From contig MVAQ01000365.1 of assembly GCA_014825775.1 (NCBI GenBank), positions 1-12,725 on the forward strand: a DNA stretch of 12,725 bases, in the 5' to 3' direction. Shown here in pieces: positions 1 to 10,214 of the stretch. The position numbers and the translations under genes were made by a program. Source of the DNA: Krasilnikovozyma curviuscula (taxonomy: Eukaryota > Basidiomycota > Tremellomycetes > Cystofilobasidiales > Mrakiaceae). Numbering within the stretch: position 1 is the first letter of the stretch; every line of letters begins with the position of its first letter. The notes under the pieces were generated by a model. That model did no database searches, had not been told where the DNA came from, and saw only the letters and a list, made by a program, of their open reading frames with translations.

Positions 1-1091
1 GGCTAAACAAGGCCCATTACTCGGACTGAAATGTCATGTTATTCCATAATGGCTTTTTTTAGAAACAACGCCATTGGTCCAACGCTGCACCATGGAGCAT
101 ACGGAACTTTTTCGAGTCGGTCTCCTGGGGTTTTCAACAATTTCGTAGACCAAATAAACGCTGTTGATCGGACAAGACACGCGACTCACTTCGACGCGAA
201 CCGCTTTAAATCAAGAAAATACAGACAAACGAGGTGGCGCGGAAAGAAAAAAGTACTCGCGTCAACCAAATTTCAGAACCATAACAGATCTTACCCACGG
301 CAGCAATCTTAACACAACTCACCGCCGCTGAAAAAAATCCCGCCTCACCAGTTGGCCAAGCTGTTCTTCCTCGGAACTTGGAAGGTTTTCTTTTAGAACT
401 TGTCAAGTTGATAAAGTTTCAGCTTGTGGTCCCAACACCTTCTACGGAGACACTTGCAAGGACCGCATGCGTCCAGTTGTATTCCATAACCTTGTGTGTT
501 GACCCACAAAATCATAAAGAGCAACTCCATCAATTAGGGCGAGAGGAAAAAAAAAGGTTAGGTTAGGTTAAAAATTACATTAAAAAACACTGTGAGGAAA
601 CGAACTGGAGAGAGGTAGAAGAAAGCTCTCTTTCCTAACCGATTCTCCTCAGCTAACTCGCGCCCCGTCTTGTGAGAAGAACGTCCGTGAATTTATTAAC
701 ATCAGTTTTTTTTTAATTCAGTTGCAAGACCCAAGTCGTCCGTGGAAACATGTGTGGATCAATCCAATACCTTTCCTTCTAAGTGTTACACATCAGATAA
801 CGAGGATATGTGACATTGCGGAAGAAATTGGCTATTACCTGCCGGGCTTTTTGTACGGCAATCCCGTTTCCAAGTCTGTTCTCTCTGCTTGCAACACTTT
901 AAATTTCATACAGATTTCATTTCACGAATCAGGTCACCAAGCAGAAAACATTTCAATCACAACGAATTGCTGGCGGGTATACGGTCTGGTTTCCACCAAT
1001 TAATGATTGTTTTTTAACAAGGTAGGTCCCTTTGAAACTGAACATACAGATAAGCTTTAGCGATTAGGTCGATATCGAGAAAAACGAAGAA
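1..1091. other. Left-edge region without a supportable gene
   Basis: No recognisable protein family, tRNA or rRNA was seen on either strand. The open frames here are short; the longest (31-312 +, and 722-1003 + which has no ATG) encode nothing I recognise. Three GGTTA copies lie at 556-570. Between about 630 and 721 there are intron-like signals: CCTAAC followed by CAG near 651, then GTGAGA at 672, TTATTAAC, a T-run and TTCAG ending at 721. These suggest a spliced transcript or a spliced 5' leader, but no coding chain can be built from them. The right-hand part probably contains the promoter of the downstream WD40 gene. Confidence 0.5.
556..570. repeat. Three tandem GGTTA units
   Basis: Three perfect 5-base units follow an A-run. 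The unit is not the common fungal telomere repeat TTAGGG, and the array is too short to call a telomeric remnant. A single related AGGTTAGG occurs near 7935. Confidence 0.6.
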
Positions 1092-1145
1092 ATGTATCAA
1101 TGGCTCCTGCGTCGCACTCGTTCCTGTTCCATATTCGTCCAATGA
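1092..1145 (+). promoter_or_regulatory. Upstream ORF before the WDR8 start
   Basis: This is an ATG-to-TGA frame of 17 codons ending 49 bases before the chosen WDR8 start. Its ATG has a G at -3, a better context than the T at -3 of the main start at 1195. A second upstream ATG at 1100 opens another frame. After removal of the first intron (1247-1335) that frame continues past the main ATG and stops at 1348-1350, so it would overlap the main ORF. If the mRNA begins upstream of 1092, both would be expected to reduce translation of the WD40 protein. The transcription start is unknown, so this is inference. Confidence 0.35.
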
Positions 1146-1194
1146 GCCGTCTTTCTTCCAACGGCAGCTCTCCTCTTCTGAGCGAGGGTATTCG

Positions 1195-3535
1195 ATGGAC
1201 TTCACTGATGCCTATCCGTCGAGCTGTACGCCGGCCTTCAGCTCAGGTTAGTCATAAACTTCACTTCAGTGTCTTTTCTGCCTTTGGCTGTCGACGCGTT
1301 GGGCTGATTTCTATTCCCTGTTTGTTTATCTACAGCTGCGACTTTTCTAGCGACAGCCCACAACCAACGAATTATCATACGACAGTCTTCAACCCTCGTC
1401 ATCATCAGGTCTTTTCTCCTACCTACTCAGCGAGAACAATCTCAGCAGCAGCAGCACATCATATCCTCCCTCGCCTTCGCCCCTTCGTCCTCGTACATCC
1501 TCGCCTTCTGCTCGAACACGTCCAGTATATTCATCTTTGGTTTAGTCAGTGACAATTGGGAAGGTAGAATCGACTCAAAGGAAAGCAAAAGCGTCGAGGG
1601 TATTGGGAAGGTGGAATGGGCCGTCAGTGGTGAAGAAGTGTTGGTATGGGGGGCTAGCAAGGTAAGAGCAATAACACCACCTTCATTCATATCTCTGGTG
1701 GTATTTCTTTCCTTTTTTGCTGACCAGTAACTAACTGTTATTTGTGCATCGTCGCCGAGTTGCAGCTCAGTCTCACGATACATTCTCTCGCAGCACCTTC
1801 ACGGACACGAGTCATCCAGAACCCCAAATGGAATGATAGGAGTGAATCTATTCCTGCCTTTCTTTTGATATCCTTGATGAGTCTGACTGACGGATTTCCC
1901 GATGGCTCTCGTTTCTCTACAGGTCCCAGCTACGCCTTCTCACCGCCGACACCGACCAACGCCTCCGGTGGTGACCTTTTCTACTGTTTGGAACGACATA
2001 AATCCAAAGATTTCCTTGGGGTGTACAACGTCAATTTAGGATGGGAACAAGTTTGCGTGAGTCGCGTTCCTCTACTTTTGCGAGCAACGTTTTGAGCCGG
2101 CGCTCACCTGCATGCGTCTCTGGTTGTTGATTCAACTTTAAAACAGAGTATACCTCTGGATATGGCGAATGCCGAAGGAATTTGTCTGAGCCCGAGGGGT
2201 ACTCATGTAGCTGTCTGGGACCACGCTTTATCAGTGAGTGAACTCCTAATCTCTCCTCTGGTGCTATTTTCCCTTCAGATGGCATCATATACAAGCAGCG
2301 TTCTCTCATCTCCCATACTCTGTTCCCTCTATCACAACAGTACTCTCTTCAAATCCTCCTACCACCATTGACCACCCCACTGCACACATACACTCTCCCC
2401 TCCCCACCGTTACCCATCTCCGACCCAGGCTTGGGCATCCGCACCGTCACATTCCACCCTTCAGGTGCATATCTCCTCATTGGTGGATGGGATGGTACAA
2501 TCCGTGTCTTGGGAACTGACGAAGGGTTCTGGGAGATTGGCGTGTTTGATTTTGTCAACGGTGGTGCTAGCAGAGTCGGTGGAAAAGTCATCAAGGAAGC
2601 TTTCGGATGGGAGAAGGAAGTCAGAGGAAAAGGTATCGTTAGCTGTGAGCCTGAGTTTTTCTGCTCTTGAGCCAAGGAGTGTTTTTGACGTCTTTAGCAC
2701 TTGCTGCGACTGCCATATAGACGATGAGATTCCTTCATCGAAGGTTTCAATACCCTTCACCAAGCCTGATCCTAGCCGAGGTCCCCCGTTCAAGTGTGGA
2801 GTGAACTCGATGAGCTGGAACGCTGACGGTCGGTTCTTAGTGTCTCGAATTGGTACGTTATGGTTCCTGGTCTTTGAGAATAAAATAAACAAAAGTTAAT
2901 TTACAATTTGGTTTTTTGTTTTATGTTTTGGATCCTCGCAGAAACTTCTCCCCAAACCCTCTTTATCCACAAGTTCACCCCTTCGCCTTCACCTTCAGCA
3001 CCGATCCTAACACCACTCCTCACACTGCTGCATTCTCAACCACTTAGAGGGCAACCAACATGGAACCCTCTCCTAGGTGGAAAGGGTGTCATTATATCTG
3101 CTGGTGGAAAGGGCCTCGGGATCTGGGATCTCGGAAACTGGGATGACTTGAGTGAGGCGGAGGATGGCAAAGAGAAAGAGTTAGACGTAGTTGAAGAAGA
3201 AGGAGAAGACGACAAAAATACTGAGAGTGTTGGTATCCCTATCGGTGAGTTTCCCTCGTTCATTCGTTGAACGATTCTGATGACGTTTCAACTGAACACA
3301 ACACCAATACGTCTTTTTTTTCGCTGCCGCAGACAACTTTACTGCGTCCTCATTTCTCTTCTCCAACGACGGCACAACGATACTGATTGTGGACAAGGAC
3401 AAGGAACAGTTCTGCTTGGCCTACGAGGTCAACGAGAATGATCCCGTCGACGCGCCCGATGTCGCTGACGCAGAGGATGCGGTGGAAGGGCTGACGATGG
3501 TTCAGGAGGAGGATAGCTATTTGTCTGGGATCTAG
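1195..3535 (+). CDS. wdr8: WD40-repeat protein of the WDR8/WRAP73 family
   Basis: The family acts at spindle poles. In fission yeast Wdr8 works with Msd1 and the kinesin-14 Pkl1 to anchor microtubule minus ends at the spindle pole body, and human WRAP73 is centrosomal. Nine exons were placed by frame and homology: 1195-1246, 1336-1661, 1766-1841, 1923-2056, 2147-2233, 2341-2632, 2721-2852, 2942-3244 and 3333-3535. They give 534 residues, against about 460 in human. The start MDFTDAY resembles the family N-terminus (MNFSEVF in human), which fixes the ATG. Family-like blade motifs are VEWAVSGEEVLVWG (about 111-124), VAVWDHAL (about 217-224), GLGIRTVTFHPSG followed by GGWDGTIRVL (about 254-281), VNSMSWNADGRFL (about 350-362) and KGLGIWDLGNW (about 423-433). 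The extra length includes a CAG-encoded Gln run near residue 55 and an acidic Glu/Asp/Lys stretch at about 437-464. Intron 3 (1842-1922) has 81 bases and no in-frame stop. The 2234-2340 junction was chosen because it gives ALS-YSLQILL, matching the family's EYKILLY segment; it is the least certain splice. Confidence 0.86.
1443..1454 (+). repeat. Short CAG run encoding glutamines
   Basis: Four CAG codons in exon 2 of the WDR8-family gene encode a Gln run in the loop before the next WD40 blade. It is a small site of possible length variation. Confidence 0.7.
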
Positions 3536-3582
3536 TAGTGTTGTTTTATATAATCGATAGAAGTGCCTGGAATTTTTTTGCC

Positions 3583-3588
3583 AATAAA
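3583..3588 (+). terminator. AATAAA polyadenylation signal
   Basis: A canonical AATAAA lies 47 bases after the TAG of the WDR8-family gene, downstream of a T-run. Its spacing suits 3' end formation of that mRNA. It is the clearest poly(A) signal in the window; the other genes lack an exact one near their stops. Confidence 0.6.
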
Positions 3589-3713
3589 CATTGACTTTAG
3601 TAGCCAGCGCGTGCTGCACAGAAACAGCACGAGCCTCGCAGGTGACAATCGTGGGCACCCAACGACGACGGCCACAACTGAAATCACAGGGGGAATCAGT
3701 GCAGAAGATAGTG

Positions 3714-3841
3714 GTGAGTCTGTTTGTCACAATACACTGCGTGCTTTGGGCCTCTTCGCTTGCAGTGGTGCGGGATAAGTTTTCGATTCAGTGTAGTGTT
3801 TTTTTGTCGCTCTTTGCTAATATCGACTCTTGCTTTGCCAG
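3714..3841 (+). other. Candidate intron in the 5' leader of the CLIP gene
   Basis: A GTGAGT donor at 3714, a TGCTAATA branch-like site near 3815 and a pyrimidine-rich TTTGCCAG ending at 3841 form a plausible 128-base intron ahead of the CLIP start at 3956. A shorter alternative ends at CAG 3765. The 420 bases between the two microtubule genes contain no supportable coding gene, so this would be a leader intron. It rests on splice signals only. Confidence 0.35.
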
Positions 3842-3955
3842 CAGAAACACACCCCACCTTTCTATATATCTCTCTTTAGTTCTCTCCTTACCGGCAACCA
3901 ATCTTATTTAACGAAGGTGAGGTACTTTCATTGAGGGCTGAGCAGTTCACCAAAC

Positions 3956-6900
3956 ATGTCAATAGCGACCCCGAAACCAGCTCGCCCTCGCCCCTCTGGT
4001 ATCCCCACACCCGGATTGCCTAGTAGAACACCTTCAACGTCAGGAGTAGTACCACCACCTCCGGTCACAGCTCTGCCCACTCCTGGAGCTCGAAGAAAGT
4101 CGTCCTCCCTCGCGCCAGGCGGAGGGCTCGTAGCAGGCAGGCTTTCGATGGGACCTCCCGTTACTCCCACTGGTAACAGAAAACCACCCATGTCTGGAAG
4201 TGGTGCTTACACTCCATCAGCATCGTCCTCAACAACCAAACCTGGCCTTACGCCGCGCCGGTCTCTCAGTCGTCCCTCCAGTCGACTTTCTTCTGCCAGC
4301 TCGTACGGTTCTGCTGCTGTCCCACCACCGCCTCTACCAGAACTATCGGCATCCACACTCCATCGTCACTCGTTGAACACGACGACTGGAGGAGGAATAC
4401 GGGCTTTCTCGTTTGAAGTCGGCGACAAAGTGAGGATCGAAAGTTTAGGGATGGAAGGCACGCTGAGATATGTTGGAGAGACGCAGTTCAAGAGTGGGAT
4501 ATGGGCTGGAGTTGAGCTAGAGGCTGGATTCGCTGGAAGGGGTAAGAATGACGGAAGCGTAGCAGGGTGAGCATTGTTTTACACTTTTGCTGTGAACCTT
4601 TGGCTGTACTTATTTTAACATCTTGTTCTGACGTTCTGTATTCCATTGTTCATTACACTTCTAGTGTCTCATATTTCTCATGTCCACCTCTTTGTGGTGT
4701 TTTTGTTCTCAGCACAAAGCTATCCTCGGCGACTGCACACCCGCGACCAACTTCCGTCCTCTCAACGTCGTCGTCACTGCGGAGTGGACGAATGACCCCT
4801 TCATCTTTCCAAGTGTCTGGTCGAGCAACACCCTCTAGTATGCGACCTACAACACCATCGTTCAGCGGCCGAGCAACACCCTCGTTCCTCAATCGGTCGA
4901 CAACCCCTTCTCTGTCCGCGTCAGTATCAGGCCGGGCCTCACCAAACATAGGACTTCCTACACCAACAGCGGCTTCCCGTCACCAATCTGTCGGCTTCCC
5001 AACCCCCACCGGTTCCTCCCGCCGTCAGTCGATTCTCAACCAGTCGACCGCAACTATCCACGCTGCTGCAGCTAACGCAGAATCAGATCGAGCAGCAGCA
5101 GCAGCTCTTGCTGCTTCTCTCGCGGACAAAGAAAGGTTACTTAGTCTCGAAACTCAGTTGTCCGAGTCCTCCCAGACGATCCGAATGTTGAGAGCATCAG
5201 TCGAAGCACTCGAGCGGGCTTCTACAAACTCAAAGGATGCTCAATCAAAGGAAAAACTGGATGCGCAATCGCAAATACAAAATCTTACTTCAAAGCTAGA
5301 AGTTGCGGAGGCGAATCAAAAGGATATGAGAGAGAGTCTGACGGCCAAGTTGGAAGGCAAGTCGAAGGAGAACTTTGACGCCGTCGCGAAGCAGAAGGAG
5401 ATTGATCAGCTTCAGAACAAAGTTGCTCAGCTAGACCTAGAACTCCAAGCCGAGAAACTAGAATTGGGTGTCCAAGTTACTGAACTGCGACGAGCTGGTC
5501 AGGTAGGAGAGCTACACCTCAATCCTCGAATTGCACTCTGCTGACAGCATTTTGCTCCCATTTTTGGTTATCCAGGACACGATCATGCTCTACGAGGAAC
5601 GACTCAACACTAGCGAAGCTCGTAGATTCGAAACCGAGAACCTAGTCCGAGCACTGGAAGAAGAACTGGAACGCGCTAAGCAGAACTTCACGGCAACTTC
5701 GCATTCTGCTAACGACGCTGCATCTTCAGCACCTATGTCGCGTCAGGCGTCGACTGCAACAGAAATCGATAACGAGAACCTTGTCGAACAGATTCGTCAT
5801 TTGTCCAACAAGATACAGCTCCTTGAAGAGCAGCTCGAAGACGCCCAGGTTCAAGCTGAGAAGGATGAGTCGCAGGCGCAGAGGAAAATTGGGAAGTATA
5901 AAGAGCTCGAAATTACGCTCAGAAACGAGTCAAATAACCTGAGAGAACAAGTTCAGATGTTTTTTAAGAGTGAGCAGGCGTTGAAGTCTAAGGTCGACGA
6001 GACGGAGTTTGCGCTGAAACAGAATCAGAAGGCGCTGGAGAATGCGCGAGCTGAGGTGGAAGGTCTTCGAGCTGAGATCATTGTGAGTGATTCTTCTTCT
6101 GAACCTTTAGCTGCAGTATTGCCTTGTCGCTGAGCGTCTTCATTACGTTTCTCTTCTAGAACCTCGAGAGTCTTCAAGCAAACGGTAAAGCTCCTGATAC
6201 TCCCACAGATACACTCAGCCCACTCTCTCGACGTGAAAGCTCTGATAATCGTCCTGGATCAAGCGCTTCCAGAAGATCTCGGTCATCAAGAGGCGGTAAA
6301 GATGATGATCACATCATGCGCGACCAGGTTGTCGGATTCCAGGTCAGTATAATTCCGTGAATCTTCTCGAAACTACATCCTCTGATCGTACCCTTCCTTC
6401 ATGCAGCATATTATCCGGGAACTTGAAAAGGACAATGTTCTCCTCACCAGCGAACTGGACGCTCTCAAGTCTGAAAATGCTCTACTGTTGTCCGAGACGG
6501 AAAGCCTGCGAGATGTAAGTGCATTTTGTCCAAGTCACTTAAAATATATTTCTGATGAACCTTTTTCCTCTTTAATAGTCTGTCAAAGATCTAGAAAATG
6601 CAATGGATGAACTCATCGAGCGCGAAGAAGCCAGCCTCGACGCTGCTAGTGCTGCTTTGGACGCTCCTTCTACAGGACCCTTACCCGCCAAGTCACCGTC
6701 CGTGGATCAAGTGTCATTACAGAAACAACTCACTGAAGCTCAAGCGAAACTCCGAACCCAATCTAAAAAGCACGAGGATGAGATTGAGGAACTCATGGTC
6801 AAGATTGGTGATCTCGATAAACAGAACCAGAGTGAAATTCATGAGCTTGAGAGGTAAGCCATATCTATCGTCTTAACTACAGCTACCGAACAAATACTGA

Positions 6901-7471
6901 TTATTTTTCCTTTCTAGTCTTGTAGAATCCAAAATCTACAAAGAGGACGAACTCGAACGCGAGGTTGAGAATCTCAAGTATCAGCTGAAGAAACTATCGA
7001 AATCTCAGGCGCAGACACCGACCAGTGCACTTCCACCAAAAATCCCGCTTCCAGCTGAACCTTCAGATTCTATCATTGATATTACACCAAAAACCAACGG
7101 CTCTCATACAACGACCGCCGTGAACTCGCCAATGGAACGTAAGTCGCTGCTGAGTTTTCTTATCTGACTTCACTAGTATAGATTTGAGTTTGAATGTGAA
7201 TTTATCTCTCTCTTTCTCAGCGTGTGGTATCTGTGACGGTGACCACTCTATCGACCAATGTCCCGTCTTTTCTGGCGGCACCTCTCACCTCCTGCAGGAA
7301 GAAGACGATTCGAAACAGACCTCTGGATCTCCGCTGGCATACAAGGACCTTTCCACTTCTCGCAACGGAAAGCATTCTTCCGTGCCACAGTCTAGCAAAG
7401 AGTTCTGTGAAGATTGTGAGACGTTTGGTCATTTGACAGAGGAATGTCCTTACGCGATGGAGGTGTTCTAA
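3956..7471 (+). CDS. tip1: CLIP-170/Tip1-type microtubule plus-end protein
   Basis: CLIP proteins track growing microtubule plus ends, bind EB1 and tubulin tails, and help polarise cell growth. Exons: 3956-4566, 4665-5502, 5576-6082, 6160-6342, 6407-6514, 6579-6853, 6918-7138 and 7221-7471, giving 997 residues. Residues 1-150 are basic and rich in Pro and Ser, with an SGIP motif at 14-17 that fits the EB1-binding SxIP type. One CAP-Gly domain lies at about 155-224 with the diagnostic GKNDG at 196-200; intron 1 splits it just after. A Ser/Thr-Pro-rich linker (about 225-335) follows, then a long Gln/Glu/Lys/Leu-rich coiled coil (about 345-880), broken near residues 655-710 by a Ser/Arg/Asp-rich stretch. 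The C-terminus has two zinc knuckles, CX2CX3HX4C starting at about 916 and CX2CX4HX4C near 979-992, and ends MEVF. A single CAP-Gly is the usual fungal arrangement (Tip1, Bik1); human CLIP-170 has two. The start has A at -3. All junctions keep the frame. Confidence 0.93.
4783..5040 (+). repeat. Degenerate Ser-Gly-Arg-x-Thr-Pro-Ser repeats in the CLIP linker
   Basis: This stretch encodes several diverged copies of SGR(M/A)TPS-like units plus (G)(L/F)PTP units, at about residues 244-330, between the CAP-Gly domain and the coiled coil. Some copies stay similar in DNA (two share CGAGCAACACCCTC), which suggests duplication. It is rich in Ser/Thr-Pro sites and ends with RRQS, a basic-directed kinase type site. 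A linker of this type, basic and phosphorylated, is common in plus-end proteins and tunes microtubule binding. The phosphorylation is inferred. Confidence 0.6.
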
Positions 7472-7472
7472 T

Positions 7473-7560
7473 GTAAGTCGTTCCTGGCGGAAGTGTGTAT
7501 TTTGTCTCATTGACTCAAACTGATCGAAGTTCGCTCATTTTGCATGCACCATCTTGGTAG
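7473..7560 (+). other. Candidate 3' UTR intron directly after the CLIP stop
   Basis: A perfect GTAAGT begins one base after the TAA of the CLIP gene. A CTGAT branch-like site lies near 7520, and a TTGGTAG acceptor ends at 7560, giving an 88-base intron like the coding introns here. It would not change the protein. It could equally be chance. Confidence 0.35.
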
Positions 7561-8530
7561 CTGTCTCCCTCGTTCTATGATGCTCTCCACATTATCGACC
7601 TGCATCAACGCCCTTCATGCCTTTTTCCTCCCTCGTCACGAACTCCATCATACCATCGCATGCCACTTCTGGCTCATATTCCCTTTTCCTCTCAAGATCC
7701 TCGTTATATAGCCATTCGTTGCTCTACTTTATTTATTTTTTGCTTTAATTTGTCTCATACACACTTTGTCTCTGTGGGTCCAAGCTGCAAGGTGCGGCGA
7801 GCGGAGCGGAGGATGAAAAACTAGCCATGGTAGAGATGACTCGTGCTCCATTCCGAAGTCGCTCGAGTCGAACACCCAGGTAGCTGCCACCCTGGGGCTG
7901 CCAAGAAGCGTTAGATTAGGAAACGAAGAAAATAGGTTAGGCGGAGGTGAGCGAAGGTTGGTAGACTATGGGTGCCTACCGCAAAGAAAGGGATGCAAAT
8001 GCTTATGACATGTCAGTGTCGCTCTGTTCGAGTTTGTTGAACGTATTGTTCTTTTGATTACATACATGTCATTGTCCATATGTATATATTATTTATATTT
8101 TACTTTCACCACGATATGTCTGAAAGCTTTCTCGCCACACTCACACTGAGACGATGAACCGCAGCGGAAAACATGCTCGCGTCATATTGTGCTGCGCGAC
8201 TGCTTTTTTTCAAGTGTGTTTTCTTGTTATTTTCCTGAGTTTTTAGCAAGGTAAAATCAACCTAGAATATTAAAGGACTCTCTTGATGGTAGTCTTTTCA
8301 CAGTATTCCAGTAACTAAAGAAATGTGCCCCTGGGAAAAAAAATTGGCTGATCGCCCGATGTTGCCCCCTCAATTGGAGCTTAACCAGGGTGGTGCTCTT
8401 TTGACCATCAAGACTCTCAGAAATTCCATTTATCAACGTAACTGGTGGAAGAGAATTCTCTTCACTGAGTATTTTCGAGTTTCTACCACAACCCACACTC
8501 CTTTGGATCGAACGAACCACGAAAAATAAA
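7561..8530. other. Long intergenic / untranslated stretch
   Basis: About 970 bases hold no recognisable gene. The first part probably carries the 3' UTR of the CLIP mRNA (T-rich near 7720-7760 and 8070-8105, no exact AATAAA there). Also seen are a purine-rich GCGGAGCGGAGGA patch near 7800-7813, a CCCAGG/CCTGGG hairpin at about 7876-7897, and a perfect 10-base inverted repeat at 8281-8290 and 8404-8413. A 68-codon ATG frame at 8323-8529 and a 101-codon minus-strand frame match nothing I know. The right-hand part is the likely promoter of the secreted-protein gene. Confidence 0.5.
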
Positions 8531-8538
8531 TATAAAAA
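8531..8538 (+). promoter_or_regulatory. TATA box of the secreted-protein gene
   Basis: TATAAAAA matches the TATAWAAR consensus and starts 95 bases before the ATG at 8626, a normal distance for a fungal core promoter with a short leader. It sits in an A/T-rich patch that also holds AATAAA-like sequence, so a role in ending an upstream transcript is possible. Confidence 0.5.
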
Positions 8539-8625
8539 ATAAAGGGGCAACCCCAGAATCAAGAATCAACAGAAACTTTGAACTTGAACACAACTCTTAC
8601 CAGCAACCTCTTTAGCATATCCAGC

Positions 8626-9992
8626 ATGTTCCTCCTCGATCCTTCAGCTATCCTGTTGCTCCTCCTGTCAGGCTCGACTTTTACATCTGCAGCACCCGGC
8701 CATGTCCCCGGTCAAAAGCTCGAAAACGCCCACAAACGCTCGAGTAGTCACCAAAACAGCTCAAGTAGTAGTGTAGAGAAAAGGGATTGGGTAGCTAGCA
8801 ATGCCAGATTCACTTACTACATTACTTCCGTTGGTCCTGGTGAGTTCCCTCTTTGTTTTTCGGGGATGACGAAGGTCAACTGACAAGGGAATTCTCACGC
8901 CTGGGGTAGGTGCCTGTGGTGTAACTCATGCTGATAGGTATGTGCCATCGCTCTCCTTTACTGCCTTAATTTTGGGCATTTTTGTGGTGGACATTCTATT
9001 TTCACTCGCAGCCAAGCTCACCGCACACCCCCTGTTTTGAACCCTCCACGACTAACTTTGTTGCTCATTTTCGCACTGGCAGTGACCTCACGGTAGCAAT
9101 GAATACTCAACAGTTCAATAATGGAGCCATGTGTGGAACTTGGATCACTATGGAATACAAGTGAGTGGGTGTAATGTAACGCCTAGCGAGCAAAACTTAA
9201 ATCGGTTTGTTGTTCTGCTGAAACAAAAACCTTGCTTCCTCAGTGGAAACACTGTCTCTACTCTGGTCGCCGATGAATGCCCAACGTGAGATGATTCTTT
9301 TTTGATTCAACAAATCTTACACAGCAGGCGCTGAATCTGTTTTATCGTCTCTAGCTGCTCATGGGGCCAGGTAGATTGTTCAGAAGGAACCTTCTCGTGA
9401 GTATCTTATATTTCCCCGTATAGTGTATTCTGCATTATTCTTCCCACTCTTTTACTCTACAAGTGCTCTTGGAGCGACAACTGCTCAAGGAGAAGTCTAC
9501 GGTGACTGGGGATATGGCAGCAACGTTGGAGGTTCTTCACCCACAACAACAACAACATCAACAACACCAGCATACACCCCACCCACCACATCTTCCACTC
9601 CAGCCTACACTCCTCCCACCACCACGTGGTCCTCTACGAAAACGAGCACAACCTCCAGCTATACACCCCCAACGCTGACAAGCTCATCCACCCCAGCCTC
9701 CAGCTCCTCGTCCATCACTTCATCCGCCGCTTCTTCTTCATCAACATCAGCATTTTCTTCGGCATTCACAGGATCTTCGGGAGCATCAGCCACCTTCTCA
9801 GGTTTTGATCCTTCCTCACCTTCCGCTCCATTGACGCTCACCGGCCTAGAAGCGGCCTCAGCATCAGCTTCGGCATCTGCCGCAGCTGCCAGTAATGTTG
9901 GGGTAAATGGAATTGGAAATTTACAGATGTTGAACACCGTCATGGTTGGCTTTGGAGGAATTGTGTGTAATGGAAATGACGCTTGTCACTAG
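8626..9992 (+). CDS. Secreted loosenin/expansin-like double-psi beta-barrel protein
   Basis: Single-domain barrels of this type (RlpA-like, loosenin, barwin-like) bind or loosen cell-wall polysaccharide without clear hydrolysis; the substrate here is unknown. Exons: 8626-8839, 8910-8937, 9083-9160, 9244-9285, 9355-9396 and 9464-9992, giving 310 residues. Residues 1-23 form a signal peptide with a leucine run and a likely cut near TSAAPG. Two KR pairs follow (HKR near 34-36, EKR just before DWV near 51), suggesting Kex2-type processing. The barrel spans about 58-150: GACG, DSDLTVAMN, CGTW, VADECPTC, VDCSEGTFSAL and VYGDWGYG, with Cys at 74, 98, 119, 122 and 129 and a conserved-type Asp at 128. 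No expansin C-terminal binding domain is present; a Ser/Thr/Pro-rich tail replaces it, probably heavily O-glycosylated, with repeated TPAYTPPTT units. The end (GNLQMLN...CNGNDACH) does not look like a GPI signal because polar residues follow the hydrophobic part. The last acceptor is ACAAG rather than CAG/TAG, but the frame and motif across it fit. Confidence 0.88.
9541..9683 (+). repeat. Thr codon microsatellite and TPAYTPPTT repeats
   Basis: An ACA/CAA-type trinucleotide run (about 9543-9566) encodes threonines. It is followed by TPAYTPPTT-encoding copies at 9564-9590 and 9597-9623 (33-base period) and a diverged SYTPPTLTS copy at 9657-9683. They form the start of the glycosylation-prone tail of the secreted protein and are a likely site of length variation. 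Confidence 0.65.
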
Positions 9993-10214
9993 ACAAGGAA
10001 ATTCGCCTTTTTTTCTGTTTTGGTCTTTGGTTTCCTTGCATCTCCTTTCATATTACACACCCATTCATGTTATTCATGTTATTTTGCATTTTGGTTTCAT
10101 TTCTTGATCTTTTCATTGGTTACGAGCACTTCATTAATTACATAAAACAGATTACGTATGTATCTTGTCAAACTCTGGATGCCCATGCTTGGTTGAGAGA
10201 CTAACGCGGTACTT
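9993..10214. other. Shared 3' region between convergent genes
   Basis: These 222 bases separate the stop of the secreted-protein gene (+) from that of the NRDE-2 gene (-). The stretch is T-rich on the + strand and contains a doubled ATTCATGTT at 10063-10080. No exact AATAAA was seen on either strand, so the two mRNAs may overlap at their 3' ends. Confidence 0.55.
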